Of a stretch of 64,000 bases of DNA, positions 14,801-27,600 are shown in pieces. Positions within the stretch are counted from its first letter, which is position 1, and every line of letters starts with the position of its first letter. Under the pieces are notes generated by a model that searched no databases, was not told the DNA's origin, and saw only the letters and a list, made by a program, of their open reading frames with translations. Source of the DNA: Chamaelirium japonicum (lineage: Eukaryota > Streptophyta > Magnoliopsida > Liliales > Melanthiaceae); the NCBI GenBank assembly GCA_947650365.1, contig OX393549.1, forward strand, positions 34,690,910-34,754,909. Reading direction: 5' to 3'. The position numbers and the translations under genes were made by a program.

Positions 14801-17800
14801 CGACGGTGTGCATCACTAACCTGATACAAGTCATGAAGGGACACCACCTCTTGAATTGAAGGTTTAAGACCGTTAACGTACCTAGCGACGCTCTGCTCTT
14901 CATCTTCATGCAGATCATTGCGAGCTTGGAGCTTGTAGAACTAATTGGTGTAATCGTCCACCGATTTGTGCTCTTGTCGCAGGTTTTGGAACTTTTGGAA
15001 CACACTTTATTTGAAATCAGAAGGGAGAAACTTCTGTTGCATTTTTCCCCTCATGTGTGTCCAAGTAGAAATCTTGTCTTTCCCCATTCTACCCCTAGTG
15101 GTCTGCAACTGTTTCCACCAGATCAGTGCGTGACATTTCAGTTTGAGACTAACAAACTTGACTTGTTTGTCTCGGGGAATTTCTTTCCACTCAAAATATT
15201 GGTCGATTCTCTCGGCCCATTCTAGGAACTCTTCTGGATCCATCCTACCCTCAAACTCAGGAATTTCGATTTTTATGCCCTGATCCCAGCCCCAATGGGA
15301 TCTCGTCTTCCTATGAGTTTTTCGACTCCGCCTATCAGACCCGTCGGAGGAACTGACACTATCACCTCCGGACTCAAGCTCTAACTCACTACGCTCTGGA
15401 GACGCTCTAGTCCTGTGCTCTCGATGGGGTCGAGGTTGATTTTGGGAATTAGTGAAGGCTAAGGTCAAGGTTTCGAACTGGGTCTGTAGCCTATCCATGT
15501 GTTCTTGTTGCCTTATAAAGGCATCTTGCCAAGTGCGGTGTGAGGAAGGTCCAGCCATTCTAGATTCCCTAGAAGGTGCTATCGATTCAACTCAGAGAGG
15601 ACGATGATCCTAAGATGGATGCGCTCACGCGATGCTAGTTTCCTAATTAATGCAAGACACTAACTAAAATGGAAAAGAAGGAAAATAAAAAAAATTTCAG
15701 CACGCACACAATATGCAAATGATGCAAGAGGACCGGCCGTTGCGTAAGAACGCGACGACTAGTGCGCTCTGATACCAACTGGATGGGATGCGAATGCTTA
15801 AATAAACTCAAGTGCTGAATTTAAAACATTAAAATCAGATTTCAGCATATCATAATCAAATTTCAGCAAAGTACAAGAACCCTATTCATCATTCAATCAT
15901 TCCCACGCAGATTTATTTCAGCAAAGTAATAAACTGACAAGATAAATATTAATTCCAGATTTTAGTACTCAATTCCAGCAATAAGGATGATCACAATCTC
16001 AAATAATAAGCCAATGTATCAAAGAACAACCAAAGATTTAGCCGATAAACCCTAATGGATGAGATTCTCAGAAAACCAAATATTTAGGAAACCCTAATGG
16101 AAATTCAGCAATAAGGCCGGCTGGAAAAAGAAGGTTTATCACACAAAAATATTGAGGGACGATTTCAAACCGTGCTTTGGTCAATGCCGGCGGCTATCAG
16201 ATGCTCCGTTGTTGCAGATGAAAGGGCGGAAGAGGGGGCGTGGTCCGGAAGAAGAGGTGAAGAAGCCGAGACGAGTTGATCTTTGAAGATGAAGGATCTC
16301 CGCGTCGATCTTCCGCGAAGTCGTGGACGAAAAGGCGTGACGACGAGGTAGAAGCTTGCGAAGGAAGAAAAGACTGGAAGCAAGGAAGATTCTTCGGAAG
16401 ATACAAGCGAACAAGCGTACACGCTTCTCCGTTCTAGGGTTTCAATTTCAATTCATCGTCCCCTTCTCAATTAGGGTTTGTGTGATTTAAAGAGGATGAA
16501 ACAACAAAGAAACAAATAAAAAAGGAAGGAAAGAGAGAGGGACGCGCGGGAGGAGAGAGAGAGGACCGCGGGAAGAGAGAGAGGGGGACGCGGGTGTGTC
16601 CGCGGGAGAGAGAGGGGCCGGCCGGGTGGGATGTTCGGTTGGCTAGGGTTTAGGGTTTTGATTTCCCTTTTGTATCTCATCCATTGAGATTTAATCTAAC
16701 TTAAGATCCTACGGCTAACAACCTAACATAGAAACGAGTCAGTTCGGCATCTGTGGCTCGAACCGGATGCGAACATGGCTCGCACCTACCCAAACCAGAA
16801 ATAAAAAGACAAATAACTAAAGATCCGTCAGTCTGATCGAAATAAAATAAAAACCAAAGTCATAGGTCTTCGAATGAGCCTTCCACTGATGCAGACAGAT
16901 TGACGATCGGCCTCCTGGATCTCCGGAGGGAATGAAAATACGCTTCAGCTGTAGAAATCTGCACGTAGTAGGGTTCGTCTGCATCAAAAGGTCATGGGAA
17001 CTCAACTTCCTCATCGAAACAACACCCTTTTTTCAATTCTCGGAAGCAGAAATCGATCCGACAAACGTTGGAATTTAACCTTGAACTGGAGTTCCATTGC
17101 TTCATTGAACTGCAAAATATAAACAAGATGGCAATGACACATGAAGAGCTCCAATCAGGCAAGTACATAAGCAATCTGGTAATCATGTCATTTGAAGCAC
17201 TATGTTCAAAGAACAATCATGCTTGTGATAGCATAATCAGCCAAAAGAAACCTCAAGGGTAAAGATGCCCATTCACACATGTTAGTATGACAGCACTGTC
17301 CATATCTGCAGCAAAAAAAAACTCCTTTATTCATTGTTTTTCATGTGGAAAACGTATACCTATGGCTCCTGACTAATTCCTATGCACAAAAGGTGGAACA
17401 TTAAAAGTATGTAATGAACCGCTTTATCAAAACTACAAAGTAGAGTTCACACTTGCTACATGCAAGGGAAAGACCTGAGTCATAGATGACTATACCTTAG
17501 CATATAGCCTAAAAATCAGAAGCATGTAGCAAATTGCACAGACAATCTTATCCCGACGTATAGACTTCCATTATCATCATCAGCCAAGACCACAGAGACG
17601 AGGGATTGGAAACGATGTAGTATAACGCAACATGGTGTACCGGCTTGCATTAACATCACCAAGCAATGACATCAAAGAGTAGAGGAATACACATCCTAAA
17701 TCCTCTAAATTTGCATATTCCACGAATGTAACAAACATTTGAGCTATTCTTAGGGAATAACATCAAAGATCTATCCTGGTCTGACACATTTCATATGAAT

Positions 17801-18595
17801 GCATATTCTATTGGGAGATAATAGTTATCTGATAGGCATAATATATCTTCCTGCACTAAACAATGCGTTCAACAAGGATGAAAATAAGGTAACGTAATGT
17901 CCATAGAGGAACAAGAATAAAGTTCCAAACAAATAACACAGATTATCTTCTTACACAAGAATTTTTGGGGCTGAACATTTTCATGGAAATGTAAAATGGC
18001 TGAATATGAGAAGCACAGATATAGAGAGAATATAAAATGCTACCAACTCTGCATTTGAAGAAAAATACTAGAGGGAAACTAATAGTACATGGATCTCCAT
18101 CAAATGAAATTTGAACTATGTCTAAAAAATACCAATTACCTTGAATTTAGTGGAACTTTTATCTTTTTCCCATCGTGTTGGGTACCCATAACAGCAGAAT
18201 CAAGCTCCACAGAACCATTATTAATTTGCAATATCTGTACCAGGATTATCAGAGTACACAAAAAGGTTATTCGACTAAAAGAATATCATAATAGAAGTTC
18301 CATAAGATGCAAAAGTAAGAGTTATATATACACACACATTGAGAAATCCTAAAATTAACTTCTATATCTAGATAAATATATAAAAGTCAATCTCGTTCTT
18401 AATAGGAGCATCTAGATGGGTTGGGATAAATGCATGCAGCCACTAGGCAAGAACAAATCTGCCCGCAACCTTGCCTTCCTACTTTGTAATCATGCAGCCT
18501 AACTTCACACAATGTTTGCTAAAAAGAAAAGAATAATTTCTTCATTTAGAGATTTACCCAATGTTGAAACAATTAGAATGTTGGGTACAATCAAA

Positions 18596-18643
<48 letters not shown>

Positions 18644-21600
18644 TACACGCGCGTGTGCGCACACACACACGTAACCGTGAAGCTTTCTTTCTCACTTTTC
18701 TAGATTCCCTCAAAGTTGGCAAGATTTTTCAAGGTTCAAAAACTCGGTGACTGGCCAAAAAACCGATCCAACTCCGCGAAACGACTCAGTATATATCGAT
18801 ATAACTCGTCCAAAAAAGTGGGATAAAATCATATATACAAGGAGTGGGGCTTCCTAAATGCTATGTTATACAATGTGTATAGGCCATGTGCAATATGGCA
18901 ACAAAGCTAGTTGTTAGTGGCTATGGTTGTGAGTCAGACCGATACAACTCAGATTGTATCGACCGATATGGCCGAGTTGTATTGGTCTTGGCCGAGTAAG
19001 GACACATCAATATCTATCCCTTATATGTCGCAGTCTAGAAAATCGATACGAATTTGCCGATATGACTTAGTATAGGCTGAGTTTTTGAACCATGCTCTCA
19101 ACACCCAACGTTGTCGTTGTCATCGGCTGGAAACGATCTAGATGAACATCATCCGCATCATCATTAGTAGGACGTGCCTCATTGCCAACCAATCTACCCC
19201 AATCCATGTATCGCTAGATTCAACATCAATCTTGAAGGAGAATGGGAGGCCTCCGGTTAGATGTTTCATGTTATTTCTCAGGTAAAAAGGTAATGCAAAA
19301 CACCAACATTTTTTCTTTACTTCAAAAATTATATATCTCCAAATAAATGTTTTCTTTCCTTTCTTTTCATGTAAACTTGTAAAGAATATGTTATCCATGT
19401 AACTTATGCTAGCAAGAAGACATTGTTATGCTTTTTCTCTACAAAAAAGATTATTTTTTTATCTTTTTTTTTTTTTTGAGAAAATTCCTCTCCGAGGGAG
19501 AGAGGATGGGGTTAAGCATACCCCAAGCTTTTATTAATGAAATAGAAAATCATAGGCTGGAAAGAAAAGGGAGGATACAATTAGAGAGTTTGACAGGAAA
19601 ACCCGGGGACCAACTCCGAACCAACGCCACGTAATCAGCCCAGAAAGAAGCGATCGAGGCCTCCTTCCTTGAGAAAACTCGAGAGTTGCGTTCCTTCCAG
19701 ATGCTCCAGCATAGCCCAATCGTAAGCAGGTCCCAAGCGGGCCGAAGATTCTTGCTCACCCTCCTAGATCTCCAAACCGTCCAAAGGGAACGGATAGAGG
19801 CCGGGTGACCTCGAATATGCAACTTCCGTTTCAGTGTAGACCACAGCGCCCGAGAGAAGGAGCACCGCAAAAGAAGGTGGTTAACATCCTCCCTATGACC
19901 GTGACAGAGTGGGCAGGACAGATCAGTGACATTCGGGTTATTTCTCCTCCTCAGATTGACCCTCGTCAAGATTCTCTCTCTGATGGCTAACCACATGAAA
20001 ATTCTGGTTTTCAGCGGTGAGGGAGATCTCCAAAGATGGCTGGCAATGGGACAGATAGTGCCACCATTGTTGAAGAAAAGATAGAACGACTTAACCGAGA
20101 AGATCCCTGAGTTGCTCCATTTCCAACTTGAAGCATCCCTATCTTCTCCCAGGGAAAAAGATTCCAAAATACTGTGAAGGTCTGCAAGATGTCCCTGGAG
20201 AGAGGGGGGGATACGCCGCCTAAATTTGATTGTCCAAGTACGGCCCGAAGCTGAAGCTGACGTCTGAGAGCGCACAGAGGCCTGGGCGTCCCAAGCCAAG
20301 TCGAACAATTCAGGGAACAGGGTAGCCTAGCTAATATCTCCGACCCACTGGTCTAGCCAGAACTTGATAGATCTGTCGTTCCCTAATAAAAGCTTAGTGC
20401 CAGCCCGAAAAGGAGCTCCCACTTTACTAATACCCTTCCAAAAAGAGGACCGAGTACCCGATCGTCTACCCCGAGCTTGCAAAGGAGAGAAGCGTCTGAA
20501 GTATCTATCTCTGATGATGGACGACCAGTGGTCCCCCTGATCATTCTGAAGTCTCCACCACCACTTTCCGAGGAGCGCTCTGTTAAAGTCTCGCAGGTGG
20601 AGAACCCCTAATCCTCCCTGCTCCCGCGTCTTGCAAGCAACCCCCCAATTCACCAGATGGTAGGATCCGGAGGATCTATCAGGACCTTTCCAAAGGAAAG
20701 CACTACGGATCCCGTCAATCTTCTGAATAACCCAAGAGGGAAGGAAGAAGAAGGCCATATAGTAAGACGGGATAGCAGAGAGAACGGAGTTGACCAGGGT
20801 CAAACGACCCCCCAAAGAGAGAAGTCTGCCTCTCCAGTTTGACAACCTGAGTTCCACCTTCTCCACGACCTTCTGCCAGTCCGCACGGCTAAGATTCCTG
20901 TTGCTCACCGGTAAACCAAGATACTTCATAGGAAAGGAACCCAGTCTACAATTCAGTAAGGAAGCTGCACGGAGACCGAACTCCTGAGACTCCCCTACAT
21001 AGTAGAGAGAGCTCTTTGAAAAATTAACCCGAAGGCCAGACGAGAATTCTAGCGCATAGAGGAGGATCTTCAGAACTGCTACCTGCTCAAGAGAAGCTTC
21101 ACAGAAAAGGATCGTGTCATCAGCAAAATGAAGATTGGAAACGCACCAGGAAGAGCCGCGGATGCCAGAGAGAAGGCCAAGCGAGCTCGCTCTACGCAGA
21201 ATCGCGTCAAAAGCGTCCACCGCCAGGATGAAGAGAAAAGGAGAAAGGGGGCAGCCTTGCTTAAGCCCTTTCTTCATGGAAAAGTGGCCACCTGATGCTC
21301 CATTCACCGAGCAGGAAAGCTTCGAGGAGGTAAGGCAGCGAGAGATCCAAAGGACCCAGCGAGGCGAGAACCCTTTAGCCTGAAGGGTGGAGAGAAGAAA
21401 ATCCCACTGAAGCCTATCAAACGCTTTCTCGAAATCCAGCTTGAAGACCAAACCTTCAATACGAAACTCCTTCATGTGAAAAAGAAGCTCTTGAACGGAC
21501 GCCACACTATCCAGAATCTGACGACCTTTGATGAAAGCCGACTGGCTCTTACTAATGAGATCGCCCATGACTGGGGAAAGCCTGTTCGCCAGAATCTTGG

Positions 21601-24600
21601 TCACTATTTTATAAGCGCAATTGGAAAGGCTAATAGGCCGAAAGTCTCCCACTGACTCTGCACCCGTCTTCTTCGGGATAAGAACGAGGAGCGAGTAATT
21701 GATGCTGTCTAAAGAAGCGACCCCCGAGAAGAAATCCAGAATGAAGCGCGAGACATCAGCCGAAATACAATCCCAGTAGGTTTGAAAGAAGAGCATAGGG
21801 AAACCATCAGGACCAGGCGCGCCATCCCCAGCCAAGTCGAACACTACTCTCTTAATCTCCTCTTGGGAGAAATCTCTTTCGAGCTCATGAGAAGGAGAGA
21901 GCCTCTGAAAAGGCAAGCTGTCCCAAGAGAGAGAAGCAGAGGAAGGCGGGAGATCGCGGAAGTAGTTTCTGTAGTGGCTCGAGACTCCTGCTAGAACCTC
22001 CTCTGTCCCTTCAAGCCGCTGACCTCCCACGGTCAGGCGCTGGATAGTGTTCTTCTTTCTTCTGCCATTCGCAATCCTATGAAAATAGGAAGTGTTGAGA
22101 TCCCCCAGCTTGATCCACCTGTCTCGAGAACGTTGTTTCCACATAACCTCTTCTGCTCTCAAAGTATCGAGGAGGAGCTCTCTAGAGGAAGACAGAGAAG
22201 CCAACTCATCCGCCGAGAGGGGGGAGGATTCTGCCTGGACCTCAAGATCGTCTATATTCTTCAGGAGGAGCTCCTTGCGACGAAGGACAGACCCAAAGCA
22301 CGCTCTCTCCCACCCTTTGATCTTCTGACGAAGGTTTCTGAGTTTGCGGACTAAATTCCTGGTCGAATTAAAGTCTGAAGGGAAACTAGACCACCACCTC
22401 TTAACAAGATCATCGAAAGAAGGATCATCCCTCCACATCCTCTCAAAGCGGAATCTCCTGGGAGGCTTGGGCCACGAAAGACAAGAGTCCAGCAAAAGGG
22501 GAACATGATCTGAGACAAGCGCTGGCAAGCTCTTCTGGGTGGAATTGGGGTAGGAAGCCTCCCACTCGGCAGAGGTAAGAAACCTATCTAGTCTAGCCAT
22601 AGAAGGAGAATCCCGCTTATTGGACCAGGTAAAGCGCCTGCCGCGAAGGGGAAGATCTGTCAGGTCCAATCTCCTGATGAAGCTCGAGAAGTCCTCCATC
22701 GCACCCGCATGGCCAACTCCCCCTAACCTCTCGTGGGAAAATCTGGTCACATTGAAGTCCCCGCAGAGGACCCAAGGGTCGAGACTAACCCCTCTAGAGT
22801 CCGAGAGTTCTTGCCAAAAGGCATGGCGAAGGCTCATGTCGTTGGGTCCGTAGACCGAGGTAACAACCAGGGAAGCGCTACCGGCCTTAAGAGAGAGAGA
22901 CACCGACAAAGAGAAAGAGCCGGCCACTGAGCCCACTAAGTCAAACTTGTCCGTCCTCCAGCCAATAAGAATACCGCCTGAAGTCCCCACCGCGTCCAGG
23001 GACTCCCAAGAGAAACTGCTCCGGCCCGTCAAGCTCGCAAGGAAGGAAGAGGTAGGACACGACGTCTTCGTCTCCTGCAGGCAAACCACATCTAGAGCAT
23101 GCAAAGAACAAAGAAGGGCAACTGCTGAACGTTTCTCCACAGATCCTAACCCCCTAATGTTCCAAGACAAACACTTCATAAAGAATTACAGGCCCTCGGC
23201 CAAACACCTAGAATTCTCCTGTTCCCGGGAAGCAGCCAAAAAGTCTCTCGCTGTCTTCCCGTCGCTCCCAAACGCAAAACCACAAGAGGAGGCTATCTGT
23301 AGAACCGCAGCATCATCCAAAAGGTTCAAGAAGAGAGGGAGGTCTTCCTCAGCTCTCGAGGCCAAAAAGCTTCTCAGATTCTGCATCACTGGGGGCGGCT
23401 GCCTCTGGGGTCTCCGGAGGTAGGTCTGCAGCTGCTGGGGAACGGGCTCAGGGGCTGGAGGGAGCTCTGACGACTCCACCTCTAAGATTATTTTTTTATC
23501 AAAGCTTCACTCCTACTTAGTGAGTTTTACAGAATGATAAAGTTGCAGAGCTAATGGGGGTTTGGCCTGGAGGCTGGCACTCCTCTCACAAAGGAGATAA
23601 GTCCCAACTTGAATTTTGTTGGTAGAATAAGAGAGATTCTACCAAGAAATTCCATCTGCCCAGCCCGCCGGAGTTGCAGCCCTACTAATGGTAGAGAGAC
23701 TTGGACTTATGACAGAACCGATGAGGAATTCTTACAACTTAGCTTGGTTCAAGAGAGGTTCTGTCGTTTCCATCACCACTCGATATCAAGTACATTTTTC
23801 GTTGGGAAAATATAAAAAGATGATGTTTGGTGTGATGTAACACACAAGCATTTGTATATCATATTGGGCCGTCGATGGTAATAAGATAGAAAGACAATGC
23901 ACGATGGTGAGCATAACACATATACATTTCTCAAGGATAGGTATAAGATCAAGCTTGTTCCAAGCAAGGAACCTTTGAAACATCAAGAGGACGAACACAA
24001 ATCACCTACGGCTAGTCCAAAATCTACAAAGGATCCGAGGAAAACATCAACCACGTTGTTGACCCGAGCATGCTTTAACGAAGAACCACAAAAGGAAAGA
24101 CATGTAGGTAAATGCGTGTATAGAAACATGTGTCGATACTTAAAAGATGGAATACGCATTAACAGAACAACAACCTTGTATGCAGCAAAACTCACCTCAT
24201 CTAGTAGCCCTTCATATGTCAACTGAAAGCACATGGGTGTCACCATGTCGACCTGTAGCCAAACAAGGATGACTCAAGAACTCTTGCAGAAAATTTATAA
24301 ACATGGCCTTTAATACTTATGAGTTATGACTGGAATAGAAAAGTACAAAAATTAAAGTATAATTATGGTCATAGATTTCTTGGTAATGTACAGGCAAGCA
24401 TGAGGCCAAATATGCAAACGAAAGGTAATAAGATATCTAGTTAAGAGCACAAGTGGCAATATTTGTAGAAATTACTGAGTCAAGCAAATAAATTAATCCA
24501 TGACTACATCCTCACGGTCATTCATTCTCATCACGAGCCACAGTCCTACCGCAAGGCGGTCTACTACCCTTAGTGGCAAAGCACTATAGCAGAGGAACTT

Positions 24601-27600
24601 GAGGCCTTCCAACAGTCACATACATGGGATCCTGTAGCATTCCCTACCCAAGGTCCATTAGCTACAAAAGGATAAACAAGAGAAAGATTCAATCTGATGG
24701 TTCCGTTGAGCGGCATAAGGCTCTGTTTGTCACTCAAAGGTTCATTTAAGAGTATGGTATTGAGTACGAGTAAAGACCTTCCCCTATGGTCAAGATGACC
24801 TTTTTTGGTACTCTCATTGATGTGGTTGTTGTTCATTTCTGGTTGGCTCTATCAAATGGACATGAAGAATGTCTTCCTTCACTGTGACTTACCTGAGGAT
24901 GTTTGTTGTGCAGCTTACCAGCTCCAACATGGACTTTCCTCTCCCCCAAAGCACACTTGTCGGCTTTGTCGTGCCATCAAGGGACTCAAACATGATCCTC
25001 GTGCATGGTTTGAGCATTCTCATCAGGCGATCAATGTTGTAGTCTTTGTGGAGAGCTCTCATGAGTGACCTATTTGTTTGTTGCTCCCCTCGTGGTCAAG
25101 CAATCCTTCCTTCTTTATATTAAAGACAAGATCATCACATGCGATGAAACTTCCATCATTGTATCCTTAGGCACCTTCAACATCAATTTGAAATGAAGGA
25201 TCTTATCCTCTGAGCTACTTTATCAGCCTCAAGATAGAATTCTCGTTTCGCGGCTACTTGGTCTCGCAACATAAGTATATGCCGATAAGAACCATTGTGC
25301 CTTGCTCGCAGACCTCATACAACAGATACTCCGATGGAGCCCCATGTGAAACTTCGTGCTATTAATGGCGAGTCACTTCTCGATCCCACGCGGTATTGAT
25401 AGCTTGTTGGTGGGCTCGTCTATATGACCATCTCTTACACGGATACTGGTTTTCGTGTGCACAGTCCCAATCAGTTTGTCAATGCTCCACGGTCTGTCCA
25501 TTATGATGCACTCTTGCGTGTTCTTCGGTATCTTTGAGGCACCATCATTCACTCCCTCTTCAGGTCTGCTACAACTCCTTTGGAACTTTGTGCATTTACT
25601 AATCGGATTGGGATGACGATCCTTTTTATCGTCGGTCGATCATTGAGATTTGCATTTTCCTTGGAGATTATTTTATCCCTTGACGGAGCAAGAAGCTAGT
25701 TGTCGTCTCTTGTTCTAGTATTGAGACAAAGTAGCATGCTATGGTTCACACTTCTGCTGAGATCTGATGGGGACATCAGGCCCACATGGCCAGCTGCTAC
25801 TTGGGGACCTTACTTGGAGGCCCACTTACTACTTGAAGACCCACCAAGAATTTCTGTAAATAATTAAGTATTTTTGGATTTTATTTATTTAAATTCTGCA
25901 CATGTGTTGTTAGTGGGTAGTTTGTGTTGATTATGGGTAGCTATGAGTTAGTGAGTTGTTGTATTAGTGGGTGGCTATGTAGTTAGGTATAGTGGGTTGT
26001 TTCAAGGCTTATAAAGCCCTATGTACGATTGTTTGGGATAAGGGATGGATGAAAAAAATTTGTTGTTTTCTATGATAGGAATCCCTGCTCCTTCTCCCCC
26101 TTTATTCATCTGTGTGAGAAACGCTCAGCTTCTTCCTCCCTTCGTCTGTTCGTGAAGCCTCTCCTTCATCTCTTCTTTCTATTTGGTGGTGAATCTGAAC
26201 TCTCCCTCTCCTCTTATCTCTCAACAACGGCGTCCGGCATCAAGATCTTCTAGCTTCAACGTTCTTCAGGACTAGGGTGTCAAGTCTCCCTTCGCCCACT
26301 CCTCTTCAATGTGATAACCAGAGTGATATCCAGATAGCTAGCAACCTAATTTTTCACGAGAGGTCGAAGCACATCGAGATCGCTTGCCACTTTGTTTGTC
26401 ATCACTATCTCTCTAGTACCATCACTCCTCATGTACCTTCAGATGCTCAGATTGGAGACAAGTTCACAAATCACAAACACTACTCTGCTTTAAGTATCTT
26501 ATTCGCAAACTCAAGGTTTATGATCCGCCGTGAGCTTAAGGGGTGATAGAGATAGCACATATTTTTTATATGTTTTACCTTTTGTTTTTTCCCTTTTGGG
26601 TGGTATGCTCACCCATCACCATGTTGGTGACCACACTCACCTCATTGCAAATATACCTTGGGCTAGTGCCCTATTGAGGTGAAAGGTTTGTTTGCTCCTA
26701 CCATGTTACATCACATGTACTTATCTAATTTCAACAATAAAAGGTAATAGAAAAAGGAGTAAAAGAAGAGAAGAAACCATACCCGCGGTGTTACCCGTGG
26801 GAGAGTAGAGAGAATATGTGATATAGTGAGGGACTTATTTTCCCATGAGAGGTCACAAGGTTCCTCGGAATAGGTCCACAAGGGGATAAGGCATGAATCT
26901 TCTTCCTTGTGAACACCTCTAGTCAGTTAAAAGATTCCCATATTACTTGGCCACCTAATGAGCAATTAATTGTTTATTTAATGTTGATTTAACCTCCATC
27001 GGTTTCATCACTCTCTCTTTCCATTTAAAACTCCTCCAAAAGCTAACGTGCACCGAAGTTTTGACCCACAATTACTCACATATACTAACTTTCTAGAAAA
27101 TTGAGGAAAAATCTGGGAAAAGCAGGAAATGTACTTCTATCCTACTATAGTACTTTTGTCCTCGTGATGATTGTTGTAATTGAACAAATCCAACCAGTGC
27201 TTCATTGAGTCACATGCATTTTATAATCAAGGTCAAGATATCATTTTCAAGCAATAGCAACCCAAGAAGGCACAATCATCATCATATAGAAAGGTTTAGC
27301 CAAATCTTTTTAATCAAGCCTCCCTCAACTAGATGGATCAAGATTATAATAATGTAAAACGAACACTTCACAGTCAGCTTCCTAATTCCTACATGAGAAC
27401 TCAAACACTTCAAACTTATATGGCAGTTCCATCAGATATCAATAAAAATATAAAGGTATACACTAGCTATACCTACTCGAGTAATTACCCAAGTTCAGCA
27501 AGTAAAAAATTTAGCCAAAAAGGTATGTCATCCAAACAGAGTTGAATCTAAAAACAGTAACACAATTACCTCACGATCTAGCAAGATGAGTGTGTTTATC

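Larger units (their letters stand above)
11887..16986 (-). mobile_element. Non-autonomous gag-protease LTR retrotransposon (gypsy-like gag)
   Basis: Two LTRs of about 1.2 kb (11887-13091 and 15780-16986) enclose a 2.7-kb interior. Target duplication AAAGG is at 11882-11886 and 16987-16991. A tRNA-Met primer-binding site (TGGTATCAGAGC, reversed) lies at about 15767-15778 and a G-rich polypurine tract adjoins 13092. The interior carries a Ty3-type gag (WAERIDQYFEWKEIPRDKQ region, then a CX2C zinc-knuckle start) and a retropepsin-like domain (VLIDGGCTTNLI). No reverse transcriptase or integrase is recognisable, so it would depend on a partner. I count about twenty LTR differences by eye (under 2%), suggesting an age of the order of half a million to one million years at rice-like rates. 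It is broken in a few places. Confidence 0.93.
454..18139 (-). other. VPS33: VPS33 intron 10, 17.7 kb, packed with nested repeats
   Basis: Bounded by donor AG|GTAATT at 18139 and acceptor TTTCAG at 454. It holds a foldback structure (about 1785-2090), a solo LTR (2231-3427), a minisatellite (about 3765-4205), two hAT-like copies (4674-5428 and 5890-6396), a copia element (6544-11239) and a gag-protease LTR element (11887-16986). All three LTR insertions read in the VPS33 sense. I see nothing I can name in 454-1300, 11245-11880 or 16992-18139. A (GA)n microsatellite is at about 5815-5849. Confidence 0.85.
19464..23483 (-). mobile_element. L1-type LINE, 5'-truncated, 4.0 kb
   Basis: Minus-strand non-LTR retrotransposon in VPS33 intron 9, same sense as the gene. 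It has a perfect 17-bp target duplication AAGATTATTTTTTTATC (19447-19463 and 23484-23500) and a 14-base poly(A) tail (T-run 19464-19477). It is cut short within ORF1, the usual result of incomplete target-primed reverse transcription. The long surviving ORF2 argues for a young insertion. Confidence 0.97.
18235..24195 (-). other. VPS33: VPS33 intron 9, 6.0 kb, carrying an L1 LINE
   Basis: Bounded by donor GAG|GTGAGT at 24195 and acceptor TACAG at 18235. Apart from the LINE at 19464-23483 it holds a (TC)n(AC)n microsatellite at about 18599-18670. The remaining stretches 18670-19446 and 23501-24195 show nothing I can name. Confidence 0.85.
24253..27569 (-). other. VPS33: VPS33 intron 8, 3.3 kb, carrying a copia fossil with nested solo LTR
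   Basis: Bounded by donor GAG|GTAATT at 27569 and acceptor CTACAG at 24253. The fossil at about 24485-26738 is antisense to VPS33. The rest (24253-24480 and 26740-27569) shows nothing recognisable. Confidence 0.85.

Noticed and set aside
16992-17110. Exon-like stretch after TTTTGCAG on the minus strand
   Set aside because: The translation (FNEAMELQFKVKFQRL...) does not belong in VPS33, and exons 10 and 11 join in phase without it.
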